The notes beneath the pieces were generated by a model. It was not told where the DNA came from. It made no database searches and worked only from the letters and a program-made list of their open reading frames with translations. From Thiobacillus sp. 65-1402 (GTDB lineage: Bacteria; Pseudomonadota; Gammaproteobacteria; Burkholderiales; Thiobacillaceae), in NCBI RefSeq assembly GCF_001897685.1, contig NZ_MKUG01000212.1, forward strand, positions 1 through 42,807: a DNA stretch of 42,807 nucleotides. Direction: 5' to 3'. Numbering within the stretch: the first letter of the stretch is position 1; each line of letters opens with the position of its first letter. Positions 27,820 to 39,093 of this stretch are shown here, piece by piece. The position numbers were made by a program, and so were the translations under genes.

Positions 27820-29103
27820 TCAGCCCGGGTTCGCCAGGTTCATCCTTTCCAGCCGCTGGCACAGGATGTCGATGATGCGGCGCGACAGCGGGGCGGAATG
27901 GCGCATCAGTTCTTCCAGCGTCTGCGGCGGCAGCGCCAGCACGGTGATCTCGCCGTCGGCGACGACCGAGGCGGTGCGCTTCTCGTTCAGCAGATAGGCC
28001 ATTTCGCCGAACAGCTGGCCTTCGCCGAGTTCGCCCAGGCGGCGCCGCCCGCCGTCGGTGTTCTTGTATACCGCGGCGCGGCCGGCGTAGAGGAAATAGG
28101 CGGTTTTCGAGTCGTCGCCTTCCTCGATCAGCGCGTGGCCGGCGGGGTGCACCTGGCCGTATTTTTCCAGCAGGCGGTGGCTGTCGCTGAAGACGTAGCC
28201 TTCGAGCTTGCCGGCGCCCTCGCCGCTACCGCCGAGGAACAGTTTTTCCAGCGCGGTAATGTCGGCCTTGCCGTAGGCGTACAGCGCCTGTGCCCACAGG
28301 TACAGCAGCAGGAAGGCGAAATAGCCGCCGATCAGCACGAACACCACGCCGCCGAGCGTGCCGTACAGGCTGCGGTAGTTCTCCAGCTTGAAGAAGGCGC
28401 CGAACAGCAGCAACAGCAGGCCCAGGCTCACGGTGGCAGCGAGCGCGAACACCGCCGCGTCGCGCGCGCGCGGATGCCGCCGCGGCAGCCGCCAGTAGGC
28501 GGCGAACAGCAGCGCCCACACCATGGCGAAGGCGAACAGCGAGTTGAGCGTCCGCAGTGCCTGCGCGTTGCCCGCGCCGATGATGTCATTCTGCGCCAGG
28601 AACGACAGCGTGACCTGGGCCAGCGCGGCCACCCCCATCAGCAGGAACAGCACCGGCAGGATGATCAGCGGCAGCACCCACGACACCACCAGATTGCGTT
28701 TGCTCCGGTCGGGAAAAATGATGCGGAAAGCTCCCTGCATCGTGTTGACCAGCCCGCGCGACGACAGCACCAGGGTGACGAGGCCGACGCCGCCGGCCGC
28801 GAGCTGGGTTTGCCGCGGGATGAAGCCGAGCGCGGTGAGGCTGTCCAGTTGCATCTGATCGTAGAGCGCGGCCATCAGGATGGTGGCCGGTATCGAATTC
28901 TCGGCAACATGGCCCAGCAGTTGCAGGGCGTAGCTCAGCAGCAGCAGCAGCGGAGTGGCCGACAGCAGGAAGTAGAACGCCGTCGCCGCGGCGTGGTTCT
29001 GCAGCCCGTTCTGGCCGAACAGGCGCCAGGTGGTGTAGGCAAGCTGGAGCAGCCAGCTCAGCGTGCCGCGGGCAGGGGGCAGGGCGGCGAGTTTCTGGAA
29101 CAT
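27820..29103 (-). CDS. YihY/BrkB-type membrane protein with cyclic-nucleotide-binding domain
   Basis: 427-aa inner-membrane protein. Residues about 15-285 hold the BrkB/YihY domain: six hydrophobic segments, among them [18 protein letters not shown] near 45-63 and paired helices at about 130-285 (once misannotated as RNase BN). After a linker, about 300-425 form a CAP_ED/cNMP-binding domain with [19 protein letters not shown], the phosphate-binding cassette region. The fusion suggests ligand control of the membrane part; the ligand is unknown. ATG at 29103, 26 nt after the aminotransferase stop, so the two probably share a transcript. Confidence 0.88.
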   Translation of the reverse strand: MFQKLAALPPARGTLSWLLQLAYTTWRLFGQNGLQNHAAATAFYFLLSATPLLLLLSYALQLLGHVAENSIPATILMAALYDQMQLDSLTALGFIPRQTQLAAGGVGLVTLVLSSRGLVNTMQGAFRIIFPDRSKRNLVVSWVLPLIILPVLFLLMGVAALAQVTLSFLAQNDIIGAGNAQALRTLNSLFAFAMVWALLFAAYWRLPRRHPRARDAAVFALAATVSLGLLLLLFGAFFKLENYRSLYGTLGGVVFVLIGGYFAFLLLYLWAQALYAYGKADITALEKLFLGGSGEGAGKLEGYVFSDSHRLLEKYGQVHPAGHALIEEGDDSKTAYFLYAGRAAVYKNTDGGRRRLGELGEGQLFGEMAYLLNEKRTASVVADGEITVLALPPQTLEELMRHSAPLSRRIIDILCQRLERMNLANPG

Positions 29104-29129
29104 GGCCTGCCCGCGCCCGGGTGCCGCGC

Positions 29130-30323
29130 TCAGGCCATCGCCTGGGCGATGCGCTTGAGCGCCTTTTCGAGGTTGGCCTGCGAGGTGGCGAAGGACAGGC
29201 GGATGTAGCCTTCGGCGCCGAAGGCCGAGCCGGGGACGACGGCGACGTCGGCCGACTCCAGCAGGTATTCGGAAAACGCGATGTCGGTGCCCTGCTCGAT
29301 GACGTCGCGCGCCAGCAGGTTCTGGATTGCGGGACGGACGTCGGGGAAGGCGTAGAAGGCGCCGCCGCTGTCGACGCAATGGAAGCCGGGGATGGCGTTG
29401 AGCGCGTCGACGACGTAGCGGTGGCGCGCCTTGAAGGCGTCGAGCATCGGGGTGATGCAGCCCTGGTCGCCGTTCAAGGCGGCCTCGGCGGCGACCTGCG
29501 AGATCGAGGTGGGGTTGGAGGTCGACTGCGACTGCACGTTGGTCATCGCGCGCAGGATGGCTTCCGGGCCGGCAGCGTAGCCGATGCGCCAGCCGGTCAT
29601 CGAATAGGCCTTGGACACGCCGTTCAGCACCAGGGTGCGGTCGTACAGGTCGGGGCAGACATTGAGGATGTTGACGAAGGGCGCACCGTCGAGGCGGATG
29701 TGCTCGTACATGTCGTCGCTGGCGATCAGCACCTGCGGATGCTTGCGCAGCACCGCGCCGAGCGCGGCCAGTTCGTCGCCGCTGTAGACCGCGCCGGTGG
29801 GGTTGGACGGGCTGTTGATGACGACCAGCCGGGTTTTCGGCGTGATCGCCGCTTCCAGCTGCGCCGGGGTGATCTTGAAGCCCTGCTCGATGCCGGCCTC
29901 GACGATCACCGGCTTGCCGTCGGCGAGGATGACGATGTCGGGGTAGGAGACCCAGAACGGCGCGGGGACGATGACCTCGTCGCCGGGGTTGATCACCGCC
30001 TGCACCAGGTTGAAGAAGCTCTGCTTGCCGCCGCACGACACCAGGATCTGCCTGGGTGTGTAGTCCAGCCCGTTGTCGCGCTTGAACTTGGCGACGATCG
30101 CCGCCTTCAGGCCGGGGGTACCGTCGACTGCGGTGTACTTGGTGAAGCCGCCGTTGATCGCTGCGATCGCCGCGTCCTTGATGTGCTGCGGGGTGTCGAA
30201 GTCGGGCTCGCCGGCGCCGAGGCCGACAATGTCGCGGCCGGATGCCTTGAGCGCGGCGGCGCGGGCGGTGACGGCCAGGGTGGGCGAGGGTTTGATGGCC
30301 TGTACGCGGCGGGAGAGTTCCAC
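29130..30323 (-). CDS. aspC: Pyridoxal-phosphate aminotransferase (aspartate aminotransferase type)
   Basis: Class I aminotransferase of 397 aa, subgroup Ib aspartate/prephenate type. It has [21 protein letters not shown] at the N-terminus (split: [10 protein letters not shown] and LAVTARAA), [14 protein letters not shown], substrate loop [11 protein letters not shown], and PLP-lysine in [13 protein letters not shown]. It should exchange amino groups among aspartate, glutamate and, possibly, aromatic acids. A GTG at 30323 with AGGA 6 nt upstream gives the usual M-E-L-S start; a GTG at 30341 would add six residues. It is divergent from uvrB across a 66-nt gap, and its stop is 26 nt before the YihY-like gene. 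Confidence 0.92.
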   Translation of the reverse strand: MELSRRVQAIKPSPTLAVTARAAALKASGRDIVGLGAGEPDFDTPQHIKDAAIAAINGGFTKYTAVDGTPGLKAAIVAKFKRDNGLDYTPRQILVSCGGKQSFFNLVQAVINPGDEVIVPAPFWVSYPDIVILADGKPVIVEAGIEQGFKITPAQLEAAITPKTRLVVINSPSNPTGAVYSGDELAALGAVLRKHPQVLIASDDMYEHIRLDGAPFVNILNVCPDLYDRTLVLNGVSKAYSMTGWRIGYAAGPEAILRAMTNVQSQSTSNPTSISQVAAEAALNGDQGCITPMLDAFKARHRYVVDALNAIPGFHCVDSGGAFYAFPDVRPAIQNLLARDVIEQGTDIAFSEYLLESADVAVVPGSAFGAEGYIRLSFATSQANLEKALKRIAQAMA

Positions 30324-30389
30324 TATGGTTCCTTCATGCACCCCGGCGGGATGCTACTATCGACAAGTTTTAGCCGCGCGATTTTACCT

Positions 30390-32416
<2,027 letters not shown>

Positions 32417-32420
<4 letters not shown>

Positions 32421-32911
32421 CTAAAGTACTTTTCGTATGCATGGGCAATATCTGCCGATCGCCGATGGCGGAAGGCATGTTCCGCAAGGCCATCCAGGAC
32501 GCCGGACTGGACCGGGATGTGGAGACGGATTCCGCCGGGACCCACGCCTACCATATCGGCTCGGCGCCCGATCCGCGCGCGCGGCAGGCGGCGCGGCAGC
32601 GCGGGGCGGACATCAGCGGACTGCGCGGGCGCAAGGTGGCGGACGATGACTTCGAGCGCTTCGATTACATCCTGGTCATGGACGGCGACAATTACAACAG
32701 GCTGATCCAGCGTGCGCCGGCGCACCACCATGGCAAGATCCGGCGACTGCTGTCGTTCAGCCGCAAGTACCCCAATCTCGACGTGGTCGACCCGTATTAC
32801 GGCGGCACACAGGGATTCGAGGAAAACCTCGACATGATCGAAGATGCGGTGCAGGGCTTGATCCGGGAAATCACCGGCGACACCCAGGTGAAAATGCGTT
32901 CAGGTAGCTGA
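32417..32911 (+). CDS. Low-molecular-weight protein-tyrosine phosphatase
   Basis: Cytoplasmic phosphatase of 164 aa. The P-loop C8-M-G-N-I-C-R14-S and the general acid D125 in DPYYGG are present, so an active enzyme is expected. Substrates are not known; relatives act on tyrosine kinases of polysaccharide export, but none is in view. The ATG shares ATGA with the uvrB stop, an unusual pairing, so the phosphatase is translated with UvrB. It ends 22 nt before a bidirectional terminator. Confidence 0.92.
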
Positions 32912-32932
32912 TCGCTTCTGCCGTTCGCAGCA

Positions 32933-32967
32933 AACAACAAGGGCCGCTTCAAGCGGCCCTTGTTGTT
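32933..32967. terminator. Bidirectional terminator between phosphatase gene and rne
   Basis: Perfect 17-bp inverted repeat AACAACAAGGGCCGCTT / AAGCGGCCCTTGTTGTT around a single C. GC stem with A-rich left and T-rich right arm works on both strands, ending the convergent uvrB-phosphatase and rne transcripts. Confidence 0.9.
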
Positions 32968-32979
32968 GTGGCGCAGGCT

Positions 32980-35550
32980 TTATTCCGCCTGGGTTTCCAC
33001 CTGCACCAGCGGGCCCTCTGCCGCACTCGCCTGCGGACGTGCACGCCGGCGTGTGGGGTGGGGGGCTGCGGCCGGCGTGGATGCCGCGGCAACCTCGACG
33101 GCCGGCGCGCTGGTCTCGACCTGCATCAGGCCGACGCTGTCGCTGTCCGCCGGCTTGGCTGCGGGGCGGCGACGGCGGCGCGGACGGCCCGGCTCGCCGG
33201 TTTCACTCGTGCCTGCCGCTGCGGCCTGGGTTTCCACCTGCTGCAGGCTGGCAGTGCTGGCCGCCAGATCCGCCAGGATGGCGGCAGGGGAGGCGGTGAC
33301 GCTATCGGCTGGCGCGGCATTCGGCAGGGCGGCCGTTTCCAGTTGCAAGGCCTGCTGCGCGGGGGCGGCAGGGGCCGCCGCCTTGGGCTTGCCCGCGATT
33401 TCGACGATTGCGTGGAAACCGGCGATTTCGATGATGGCCTGCGGTGTGCTTCCGCCATTGCCGGCCGCGGTTTCCGGACGGGTTTCACGCGGGCGGCGAT
33501 TGCCGCGGCCGCGACGGCTGCGCGGTTCGCGTTTTTCCTCGCTGCCGGCCTCACGCGGGGCTTCCGCCGGCTCTGCCATGCGCGGTGCGGCTTCCGCCTC
33601 GGGGCGCGGTTTGGGCTGGCGCGGCGGGCGGGCGGGCTTTGCCGATTCGCCGTTGCGCGGTTCGGCACGGCCCTCGCTCTGGCGCGGCTCGGCCTGGCGC
33701 GATTCCGGCTGGCGGGCTTCGCCGTTGCGGGCTTCGCCACGCCCTTCGCCGCGGCTGCGGCGCTGGCCGGGCTTGCGTTCACGGCGCTCGCTCGGGCGTT
33801 CGTTGCGTGCAATGGCGGCAACCGGTTCGGCAACCGCCGGGGTGGCTGCGGCGGCAGGCGCTTCTTCGCCGAGTTTCTTGAACCAGCCGAAGATGCGCTC
33901 GAACAGACCGCCCTGGGCCGGCGCGACGGCCGGCACGGCCGGGCGCGCGGCCGGCACCGGCTGCGGCGGCGCGATCGACTTGACCGCGGCTTCCTGGCGC
34001 GCCGGCGCGGCGGACTGGGCGGTCTGGTAGACGGCTTCGGCCTCCGGTAGGGTTGCCATCTTGTAGCTCGGCTCGCTGGCGTCGCGCTGGTTCAGCTCGT
34101 CGTGGCGCAGCCGGGTGATGGTGTAGTGCGGGGTTTCCATGTGGATGTTGGGGATCAACACCACATTGACCTTGAGGCGCGATTCGATGGTGTGGATGTC
34201 GACGCGTTTCTCGTTCAGCAGGAAGGTCGCCACGTCGACCGGCAGCTGTATATGCACCGCGCCGGTGTTTTCCTTCATCGCATCCTCCTGCAGGATGCGC
34301 AGGATGTGCAGCGCCGACGATTCGGTGCCGCGGATGTGGCCGGTGCCGTGGCAGCGCGGGCAGGGGTTGTAGCTGGTCTCGCCGAGGGAGGGCTGCAGCC
34401 GCTGGCGCGACATTTCGAGGAGGCCGAAGCGCGAGATCTTGCCGGTCTGCACGCGGGCGCGGTCGTGATGCAGGGCATCGCGCAGGCGGTTTTCCACTTC
34501 GCGCTGATGCTTGGGGTTTTCCATGTCGATGAAATCGATCACGATCAGCCCGCCGAGGTCGCGCAGCCGCATCTGGCGGGCGATTTCGTCGGCCGCTTCG
34601 AGGTTGGTGTTGTAGGCGGTCTGCTCGACGTCGCTGCCCTTGGTGGCGCGCGCCGAGTTGACGTCGACCGACACCAGCGCTTCGGTATGGTCGATCACGA
34701 TGGCGCCGCCCGACGGCAGGTTGACCTGGCGCGAGAATGCCGATTCGATCTGGTGCTCGATCTGGAAGCGCGAGAACAGCGGCACGTCGTCGCGGTAGAG
34801 CTTCACCTTGTTGACGTTGGCCGGCATCACGTGCGCCATGAACTGCTGCGCCTGCTCGAAGATGTCTTCGGTGTCGATCAGGATTTCGCCGATGTCCGCA
34901 GAGAAATAGTCGCGGATGGCGCGGATCACCAGGCTGCCCTCCTGATAGATCAGGAAGGCGCCGGACATCGAGGTCGACGCGCCGTCGATGGCTTTCCACA
35001 GGCTCAGCAGGTAGTTGAGGTCCCACTGGAATTCCTCGGCGGAACGGCCGATGCCGGCGGTGCGCGCGATCAGGCTCATGCCTTCGGGGATGTCGAGCTG
35101 CGCCAGGGTGTCGCGCAGCTCGTTGCGCTCCTCGCCCTCGATGCGGCGCGACACGCCGCCGCCGCGCGGGTTGGTCGGCATCAGCACGACGTAGCGACCG
35201 GCCAGCGAGACGTAGGTGGTGAGGGCGGCGCCCTTGTTGCCACGCTCGTCCTTTTCCACCTGGACCAGGAGTTCCTGGCCTTCCTTCAGGTTTTCCGGAA
35301 CCTTGCCGTTGCCGGGCAGGCAGGAACGGGCGATTTCCTTGAACGGCAGGAAACCGTGGCGGTCGCAGCCGTAGTCGACGAACGCGGCTTCCAGGCTGGG
35401 CTCGACGCGGGTGACGACACCCTTGTAGATGTTGCCCTTGCGTTGCTCCTTGCTGGCGGACTCGATGTCAAGGTCGACGAGCTTCTGCCCGTCGACGATG
35501 GCAACCCGGAGTTCTTCCGCCTGGGTTGCATTGAAAAGCATGCGCTTCAT
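32980..35550 (-). CDS. rne: Ribonuclease E
   Basis: Endonuclease that starts decay of most mRNAs and processes rRNA and tRNA, 856 aa. Catalytic half (1 to about 500): S1 domain (about 35-125), 5' sensor and RNase-H-like parts, catalytic DNase-I-like region with IDFIDME, Zn-link C397-P-R-C400, and small domain. The rest (about 520-856) is disordered, with an Arg/Glu/Pro-rich RNA-binding tract (about 590-700) and Ala-rich tail that carries LxQVET motifs near 733, 769, 808 and at the very end. ATG at 35550 (MKRMLFNATQAEELRVAI). Tail scaffolding for a degradosome is expected; partners are unknown. Confidence 0.96.
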   Translation of the reverse strand: MKRMLFNATQAEELRVAIVDGQKLVDLDIESASKEQRKGNIYKGVVTRVEPSLEAAFVDYGCDRHGFLPFKEIARSCLPGNGKVPENLKEGQELLVQVEKDERGNKGAALTTYVSLAGRYVVLMPTNPRGGGVSRRIEGEERNELRDTLAQLDIPEGMSLIARTAGIGRSAEEFQWDLNYLLSLWKAIDGASTSMSGAFLIYQEGSLVIRAIRDYFSADIGEILIDTEDIFEQAQQFMAHVMPANVNKVKLYRDDVPLFSRFQIEHQIESAFSRQVNLPSGGAIVIDHTEALVSVDVNSARATKGSDVEQTAYNTNLEAADEIARQMRLRDLGGLIVIDFIDMENPKHQREVENRLRDALHHDRARVQTGKISRFGLLEMSRQRLQPSLGETSYNPCPRCHGTGHIRGTESSALHILRILQEDAMKENTGAVHIQLPVDVATFLLNEKRVDIHTIESRLKVNVVLIPNIHMETPHYTITRLRHDELNQRDASEPSYKMATLPEAEAVYQTAQSAAPARQEAAVKSIAPPQPVPAARPAVPAVAPAQGGLFERIFGWFKKLGEEAPAAAATPAVAEPVAAIARNERPSERRERKPGQRRSRGEGRGEARNGEARQPESRQAEPRQSEGRAEPRNGESAKPARPPRQPKPRPEAEAAPRMAEPAEAPREAGSEEKREPRSRRGRGNRRPRETRPETAAGNGGSTPQAIIEIAGFHAIVEIAGKPKAAAPAAPAQQALQLETAALPNAAPADSVTASPAAILADLAASTASLQQVETQAAAAGTSETGEPGRPRRRRRPAAKPADSDSVGLMQVETSAPAVEVAAASTPAAAPHPTRRRARPQASAAEGPLVQVETQAE

Positions 35551-35972
35551 TGTTTACTCCCGCGCGCGCGCATACGGGACAGGCCAGACTGCCGCCTAGA
35601 GCGGGCGGCTCATGCGATCACGTGTTGAATTAGGTGAAAAGGCATGGGGATTAAGGTGTCCTGTTCCTGGGGCGTGTCGCCGGCTAGGCCGGGATCGTCT
35701 TCCCGATTCCCGCTGGCGTGGGCCGAGCGTGAATGCTGATTTCGTATGCTTGTTGTCGCGTCATTGATAACATCGCTGCTTTGCCGATTGCGCGGGGCGG
35801 GTGGCTTCGACTGGCCGCGCCAAACTGAAGGTTGGCTGGGCGGCAGGAATCCAGACGGGCCGGGCTGGCGGCGGCCGGTGAGCGAAATTAACCGGCGTGA
35901 TCTCTAAAATTCCCGGCATGCATGCCGGGCAAAAGGTCAGGCAAAATCCTGCCCGAACCGGCGGTAGTGTAT
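35551..35972. other. rne-rluC divergent intergenic region
   Basis: About 420 nt without a gene, containing the leaders and promoters of both. On the rne side TTATCA (near 35764) and a weak ATACGA/TACGAA box 17-18 nt further are the best promoter guess. A long rne leader is consistent with the autoregulated leaders of other RNase E genes, but no known structure was recognised. On the rluC side lie the perfect palindrome at 35912 and a small CAGG-CAAAAT-CCTG hairpin. Confidence 0.5.
35912..35929. repeat. Perfect 18-nt palindrome upstream of rluC
   Basis: CCCGGCATGCATGCCGGG reads the same on both strands and lies 43 nt before the rluC start codon. Without a T-run it is not a terminator; it may be an operator or a leader hairpin. 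Confidence 0.6.
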
Positions 35973-36938
35973 ATGAAAAAGAATGACTTAGAGAAAGATT
36001 CGGTCCGGCGATTGAGGATAGACGACAGCGCGGATAACCAGCGTCTGGACAACTTTCTGCTGGCGCGGCTGAAAGGCGTGCCGAAAAGCCGCATCTACAA
36101 GCTGGTGCGAGGCGGCGAGGTGCGGGTCAACGGCGGCCGGACCGAGGTCGGCTACCGGCTGAAGCTGGGCGACGAAGTGCGCATCCCGCCGGTGCGCCTG
36201 GCGGTGCCGGTGATCACCCCCGCCACCCATTTGCCGCAAGGCGGCATCCGCCTGCTGCCGCATATCCTGTACCGCGACGACGCGCTGATTGCGCTGAACA
36301 AGCCGTCCGGCATGGCGGTGCACGGTGGCAGCGGCATTTCGCGCGGGGTGATCGAGCAGATGCGGCTGGAACTGCCGGAATGCCGCTACATGGAGCTGGT
36401 GCACCGGCTCGACCGCGAAACCTCGGGGGTGCTGCTGATCGCGCTGAAGCGGCGCGCGCTCACCGGCCTGCACGCGGCGATGCGCGACGGCAGGATCGAA
36501 AAGCGCTACCTCACGCTGGTGGCGGGACGCTGGCCGAATCCGGTCCAGCATGTGAAGCTGCCGCTGCACAAGCGGGTCACCGACGACGGCGAAAAGCGCG
36601 TCACGGTGCGCGACGAGGGCCAGACCGCGCACACCATCTTCCGCCGCCTGCAGGTATTCCAGAATTTCACCCTGCTGGAAGCGGAACTGAAGACCGGGCG
36701 CACCCATCAGATACGCGTGCATACCTCGCATCTGGGATTTCCGATCGCGGGGGACGACAAATACGGCGACTTCGAACTCAACCGGCGGCTGGCCAGGCAG
36801 GGACTCAAGCGCATGTTCCTGCATGCCGCCAGGCTGGTGTTCGAGCATCCCGTTTCGGGCGAGCGCATGCTGATCGAAGCGCCGCTGCCCGTTGATTTGG
36901 CTGGATTTCAGGAAAACCTCAATGCCCAAGCAATTTGA
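35973..36938 (+). CDS. rluC: 23S rRNA pseudouridine synthase (RluC family)
   Basis: Converts uridines to pseudouridine in 23S rRNA (E. coli RluC: 955, 2504, 2580), 321 aa. N-terminal S4 RNA-binding domain (about 25-75: RLDNFLLARLKGVPKSRIYK) and catalytic domain with D147 in HRLDRETSG, and the closing GRTHQIRVH motif. Start is ATG 35973 (MKKND); an upstream ATG in frame at 35922 lies inside a palindrome and gives atypical residues. Placement divergent from rne is common in proteobacteria. It overlaps the next gene by 17 nt. Confidence 0.93.
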   Translation: MKKNDLEKDSVRRLRIDDSADNQRLDNFLLARLKGVPKSRIYKLVRGGEVRVNGGRTEVGYRLKLGDEVRIPPVRLAVPVITPATHLPQGGIRLLPHILYRDDALIALNKPSGMAVHGGSGISRGVIEQMRLELPECRYMELVHRLDRETSGVLLIALKRRALTGLHAAMRDGRIEKRYLTLVAGRWPNPVQHVKLPLHKRVTDDGEKRVTVRDEGQTAHTIFRRLQVFQNFTLLEAELKTGRTHQIRVHTSHLGFPIAGDDKYGDFELNRRLARQGLKRMFLHAARLVFEHPVSGERMLIEAPLPVDLAGFQENLNAQAI

Positions 36939-37578
36939 TTTACTGATTTTCGACTGGGACGGCACCCTGATGGATTCCGCCGGGGTGATCGTCGATTCGA
37001 TCCAGCGTGCCTGCGAGGATATCGGCCTGCCGACGCCGGGCGAGCGCGCGTCGCGGCAGATCATCGGCCTCGGCCTGGTCCAGGCGCTGCAAACCCTGCT
37101 GCCGGACCTGCCGGCCGACGCCTACCCGCGGCTGGTCGAACGCTACCGCCATCATTATCTGGGCCGCGACACCCAGATTCCGCTGTTTGAGGGTGTCGAT
37201 ACAGGGATCTGCCAGTTGCATGCAAGCGGGTTCCAGTTGGCGGTGGCCACCGGAAAAAGCCGCCTCGGCCTGTCCCGCGCGCTCGAAACCAGCGGGCTGG
37301 AGGCCCGCTTCGCCGCCACCCGCTGCGCCGACCAGACGCATTCCAAGCCGCATCCGGCGATGGTGCTGGAACTGATGGCCGAACTGGATGCCGACCCCGC
37401 GCGCACCCTGGTGATCGGCGATACCAGCCACGACCTGCTGATGGCGTCGAATGCCGGCGTCGCCAGCCTCGGCGTGACCTACGGCGCGCATGAAGCGGAC
37501 GATCTGTATCCGCATGCGCCGCTGGCCCTGATGAACAGTTTTGCCGAGGTGCATGCGTGGCTGAACGCGAACGCCTGA
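36922..37578 (+). CDS. HAD-family hydrolase (phosphoglycolate-phosphatase-like)
   Basis: Haloacid-dehalogenase phosphatase of 218 aa, cytoplasmic. Nucleophile D11 and acid D13 in FDWDGTLMDS; motif II VATGKSR; motif III Lys in HSKPHPAM; motif IV VIGDTSHDLLMASNAG. A small helical cap (about 20-85) places it in subfamily IA, near Gph, PpaX and YrfG. Substrate not determined; damage-control on 2-phosphoglycolate or pyrophosphate is possible. ATG has AGGA 8 nt upstream and overlaps rluC by 17 nt. Confidence 0.9.
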   Translation: MPKQFDLLIFDWDGTLMDSAGVIVDSIQRACEDIGLPTPGERASRQIIGLGLVQALQTLLPDLPADAYPRLVERYRHHYLGRDTQIPLFEGVDTGICQLHASGFQLAVATGKSRLGLSRALETSGLEARFAATRCADQTHSKPHPAMVLELMAELDADPARTLVIGDTSHDLLMASNAGVASLGVTYGAHEADDLYPHAPLALMNSFAEVHAWLNANA

Positions 37579-37907
37579 TCTGCGCCGCCAGCGAACTGGT
37601 TGAACTGGGGCGAGGCGTACGGTTCGAACTGGAACGCCTTGGAAAATCGCAACCGGCTTTCGTGGTGCGTTTCGACGGCCAGTTGCGTGCCTTCCTCAAC
37701 CAGTGCGGCCACGTACCGGTTGAACTCGACTGGCAGGAAGGCGAATTCTTCGATTGCACGCGGTTATACTTGATCTGCTCTACCCACGGCGCGCTTTACC
37801 ACCCGGCAAGCGGGTCTTGCGTCGGTGGACGCTGCGCGGGACGCGGCCTGATCCCGGTCCCGGTCGTCGAGCGCGACGGCCAAGTGTATGTGATTGAAAC
37901 AGCCTGA
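37557..37907 (+). CDS. Rieske [2Fe-2S] protein
   Basis: Small soluble Rieske protein, 116 aa, with C50-G-H52 and C74-S-T-H77, the four cluster ligands at normal spacing. It resembles ferredoxin components of dioxygenases and NirD-type subunits but has no oxygenase nearby. GTG start, overlapping the HAD gene by 22 nt; the next gene (sppA) begins 10 nt later. Genes of this kind are often found between rluC and sppA in betaproteobacteria; its electron partner is unknown. Confidence 0.9.
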   Translation: MAERERLICAASELVELGRGVRFELERLGKSQPAFVVRFDGQLRAFLNQCGHVPVELDWQEGEFFDCTRLYLICSTHGALYHPASGSCVGGRCAGRGLIPVPVVERDGQVYVIETA

Positions 37908-37917
37908 TGGAAGAACG

Positions 37918-38868
37918 ATGAGCGACCAAGACAAACCCGCCCCGGCCAACTGGGAACGAAGCGTGCTGGAAAAACTGGCGCTGTCGGCAATTCAGGAGCA
38001 GCGCCGCAGCCGCCACTGGAGCATTCTGTTCAAGACGCTCGGCTTCCTGTATCTCTTCATCGTATTGTTCCTGGCGGCCGGATGGTTCGGTTCCGACGGA
38101 GTGTCCATCAAGGAGCACACCGCGCTGGTCGATCTGCAGGGCGTGATCGCCTCCGATCAGGCCAGCGCCGATTCGGTGATCGGCAGCCTGCAGGGCGCGT
38201 TCGAGGACAAGAAAACCAAGGGCGTGATCCTGCGCATCAACAGCCCCGGCGGCAGCCCGGTGCAGGCGGGGCAGATCTACGACGAGATCAGGCGCCTGCG
38301 CGCACTGCATCCGAAAATCCCGCTCTACGCCGTGGTCGACGACATCTGCGCCTCGGGGGGGTATTACGTCGCCGTCGGCGCCGACAAGATCTTCGTCGAC
38401 AAGGCCAGCATCGTCGGCTCCATCGGCGTGCTGATGGACGGTTTCGGCTTCACCCAGACCATGCAGAAGCTCGGCGTCGAGCGCCGCTTGCTCACCGCGG
38501 GCGAAAACAAGGGTTTTCTCGATCCGTTCTCGCCGGTGGACCCCAAGCAGGCGGCGTTCGCCAAGCAGATGCTCGAGGAAATCCACGGCCAGTTCATCGG
38601 CGTGGTGCGGGAAGGCCGCGGCAAGCGCCTGCAGGAAACCCCCGAGATGTTCAGCGGCCTGGTGTGGAGCGGCGAAAAAAGCATCCAGCTCGGCCTTGCC
38701 GACGCGCTGGGCAATGTCGAGTCGGTCGCGCGCGACGTGATCAAGGCTGAAGACATCGTCGATTACACCCAGCGCGAAGGTCTGGCTGCACGCCTCGCCA
38801 GCCGCCTGGGCGCATCCGTGGGCAAGGCGCTGATGCCGTTCGAGCAAGCCGGCGTCAGGCTGCGTTGA
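37918..38868 (+). CDS. sppA: Signal peptide peptidase SppA (S49 family)
   Basis: Inner-membrane protease that digests leftover signal peptides, 316 aa. One membrane anchor (about 40-57) is followed by a periplasmic S49 domain: INSPGGSP (108-113 region), nucleophile S146 in CASGGYY, and K198 in AGENKGFLDPFSP as the likely general base, matching the short single-domain (B. subtilis SppA-like) type. ATG with GGAAG upstream, in frame after the Rieske gene. The stop TGA overlaps a TTG start of the next small gene. Confidence 0.92.
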   Translation: MSDQDKPAPANWERSVLEKLALSAIQEQRRSRHWSILFKTLGFLYLFIVLFLAAGWFGSDGVSIKEHTALVDLQGVIASDQASADSVIGSLQGAFEDKKTKGVILRINSPGGSPVQAGQIYDEIRRLRALHPKIPLYAVVDDICASGGYYVAVGADKIFVDKASIVGSIGVLMDGFGFTQTMQKLGVERRLLTAGENKGFLDPFSPVDPKQAAFAKQMLEEIHGQFIGVVREGRGKRLQETPEMFSGLVWSGEKSIQLGLADALGNVESVARDVIKAEDIVDYTQREGLAARLASRLGASVGKALMPFEQAGVRLR

Positions 38869-39074
38869 GCGACTACCGGCCGATCGCCTGTGCCGACCAC
38901 GAGCGGCTGGAGTTTGCCGCGCTCACGCGGCAGTGGCTGGAACTGGGGGTGGACGGCGCGAGGCAGCGTCTGCTGCCGCTCGATGTGTACACCCGCGCTG
39001 GCGCGGAATGGCTCGATGCGCAAACCGAATCGGGCGCAATGCTGACCTTGAGGCTGGATGCCCTGACGTTTTAA
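38865..39074 (+). CDS. Rof (YaeO)-like Rho-binding antiterminator
   Basis: A 69-aa protein with the Rof pattern: YRPIACADHERLEFAAL at the start (P-I-x-C-x-D/E-x-x-x-L-E), central L.L..G...LPLDVYTRAGAEWLD and the ending ..LTLRLDALTF, which align with E. coli Rof/YaeO (YQPINC...LELA...NVEYLV...LRLDKI). Rof binds Rho and inhibits termination. The start is TTG, sharing TTGA with the sppA stop, so translation is coupled. Family call by pattern only; the basic/acidic Rho-contact residues were not checked. Confidence 0.62.
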   Translation: MSDYRPIACADHERLEFAALTRQWLELGVDGARQRLLPLDVYTRAGAEWLDAQTESGAMLTLRLDALTF

Positions 39075-39093
39075 CGCCGTCTCGGACGGGGTG

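Noticed and set aside
30324-30389. LexA box upstream of uvrB
   Set aside because: No CTGT-N8-ACAG or close variant found in the 66-nt gap.
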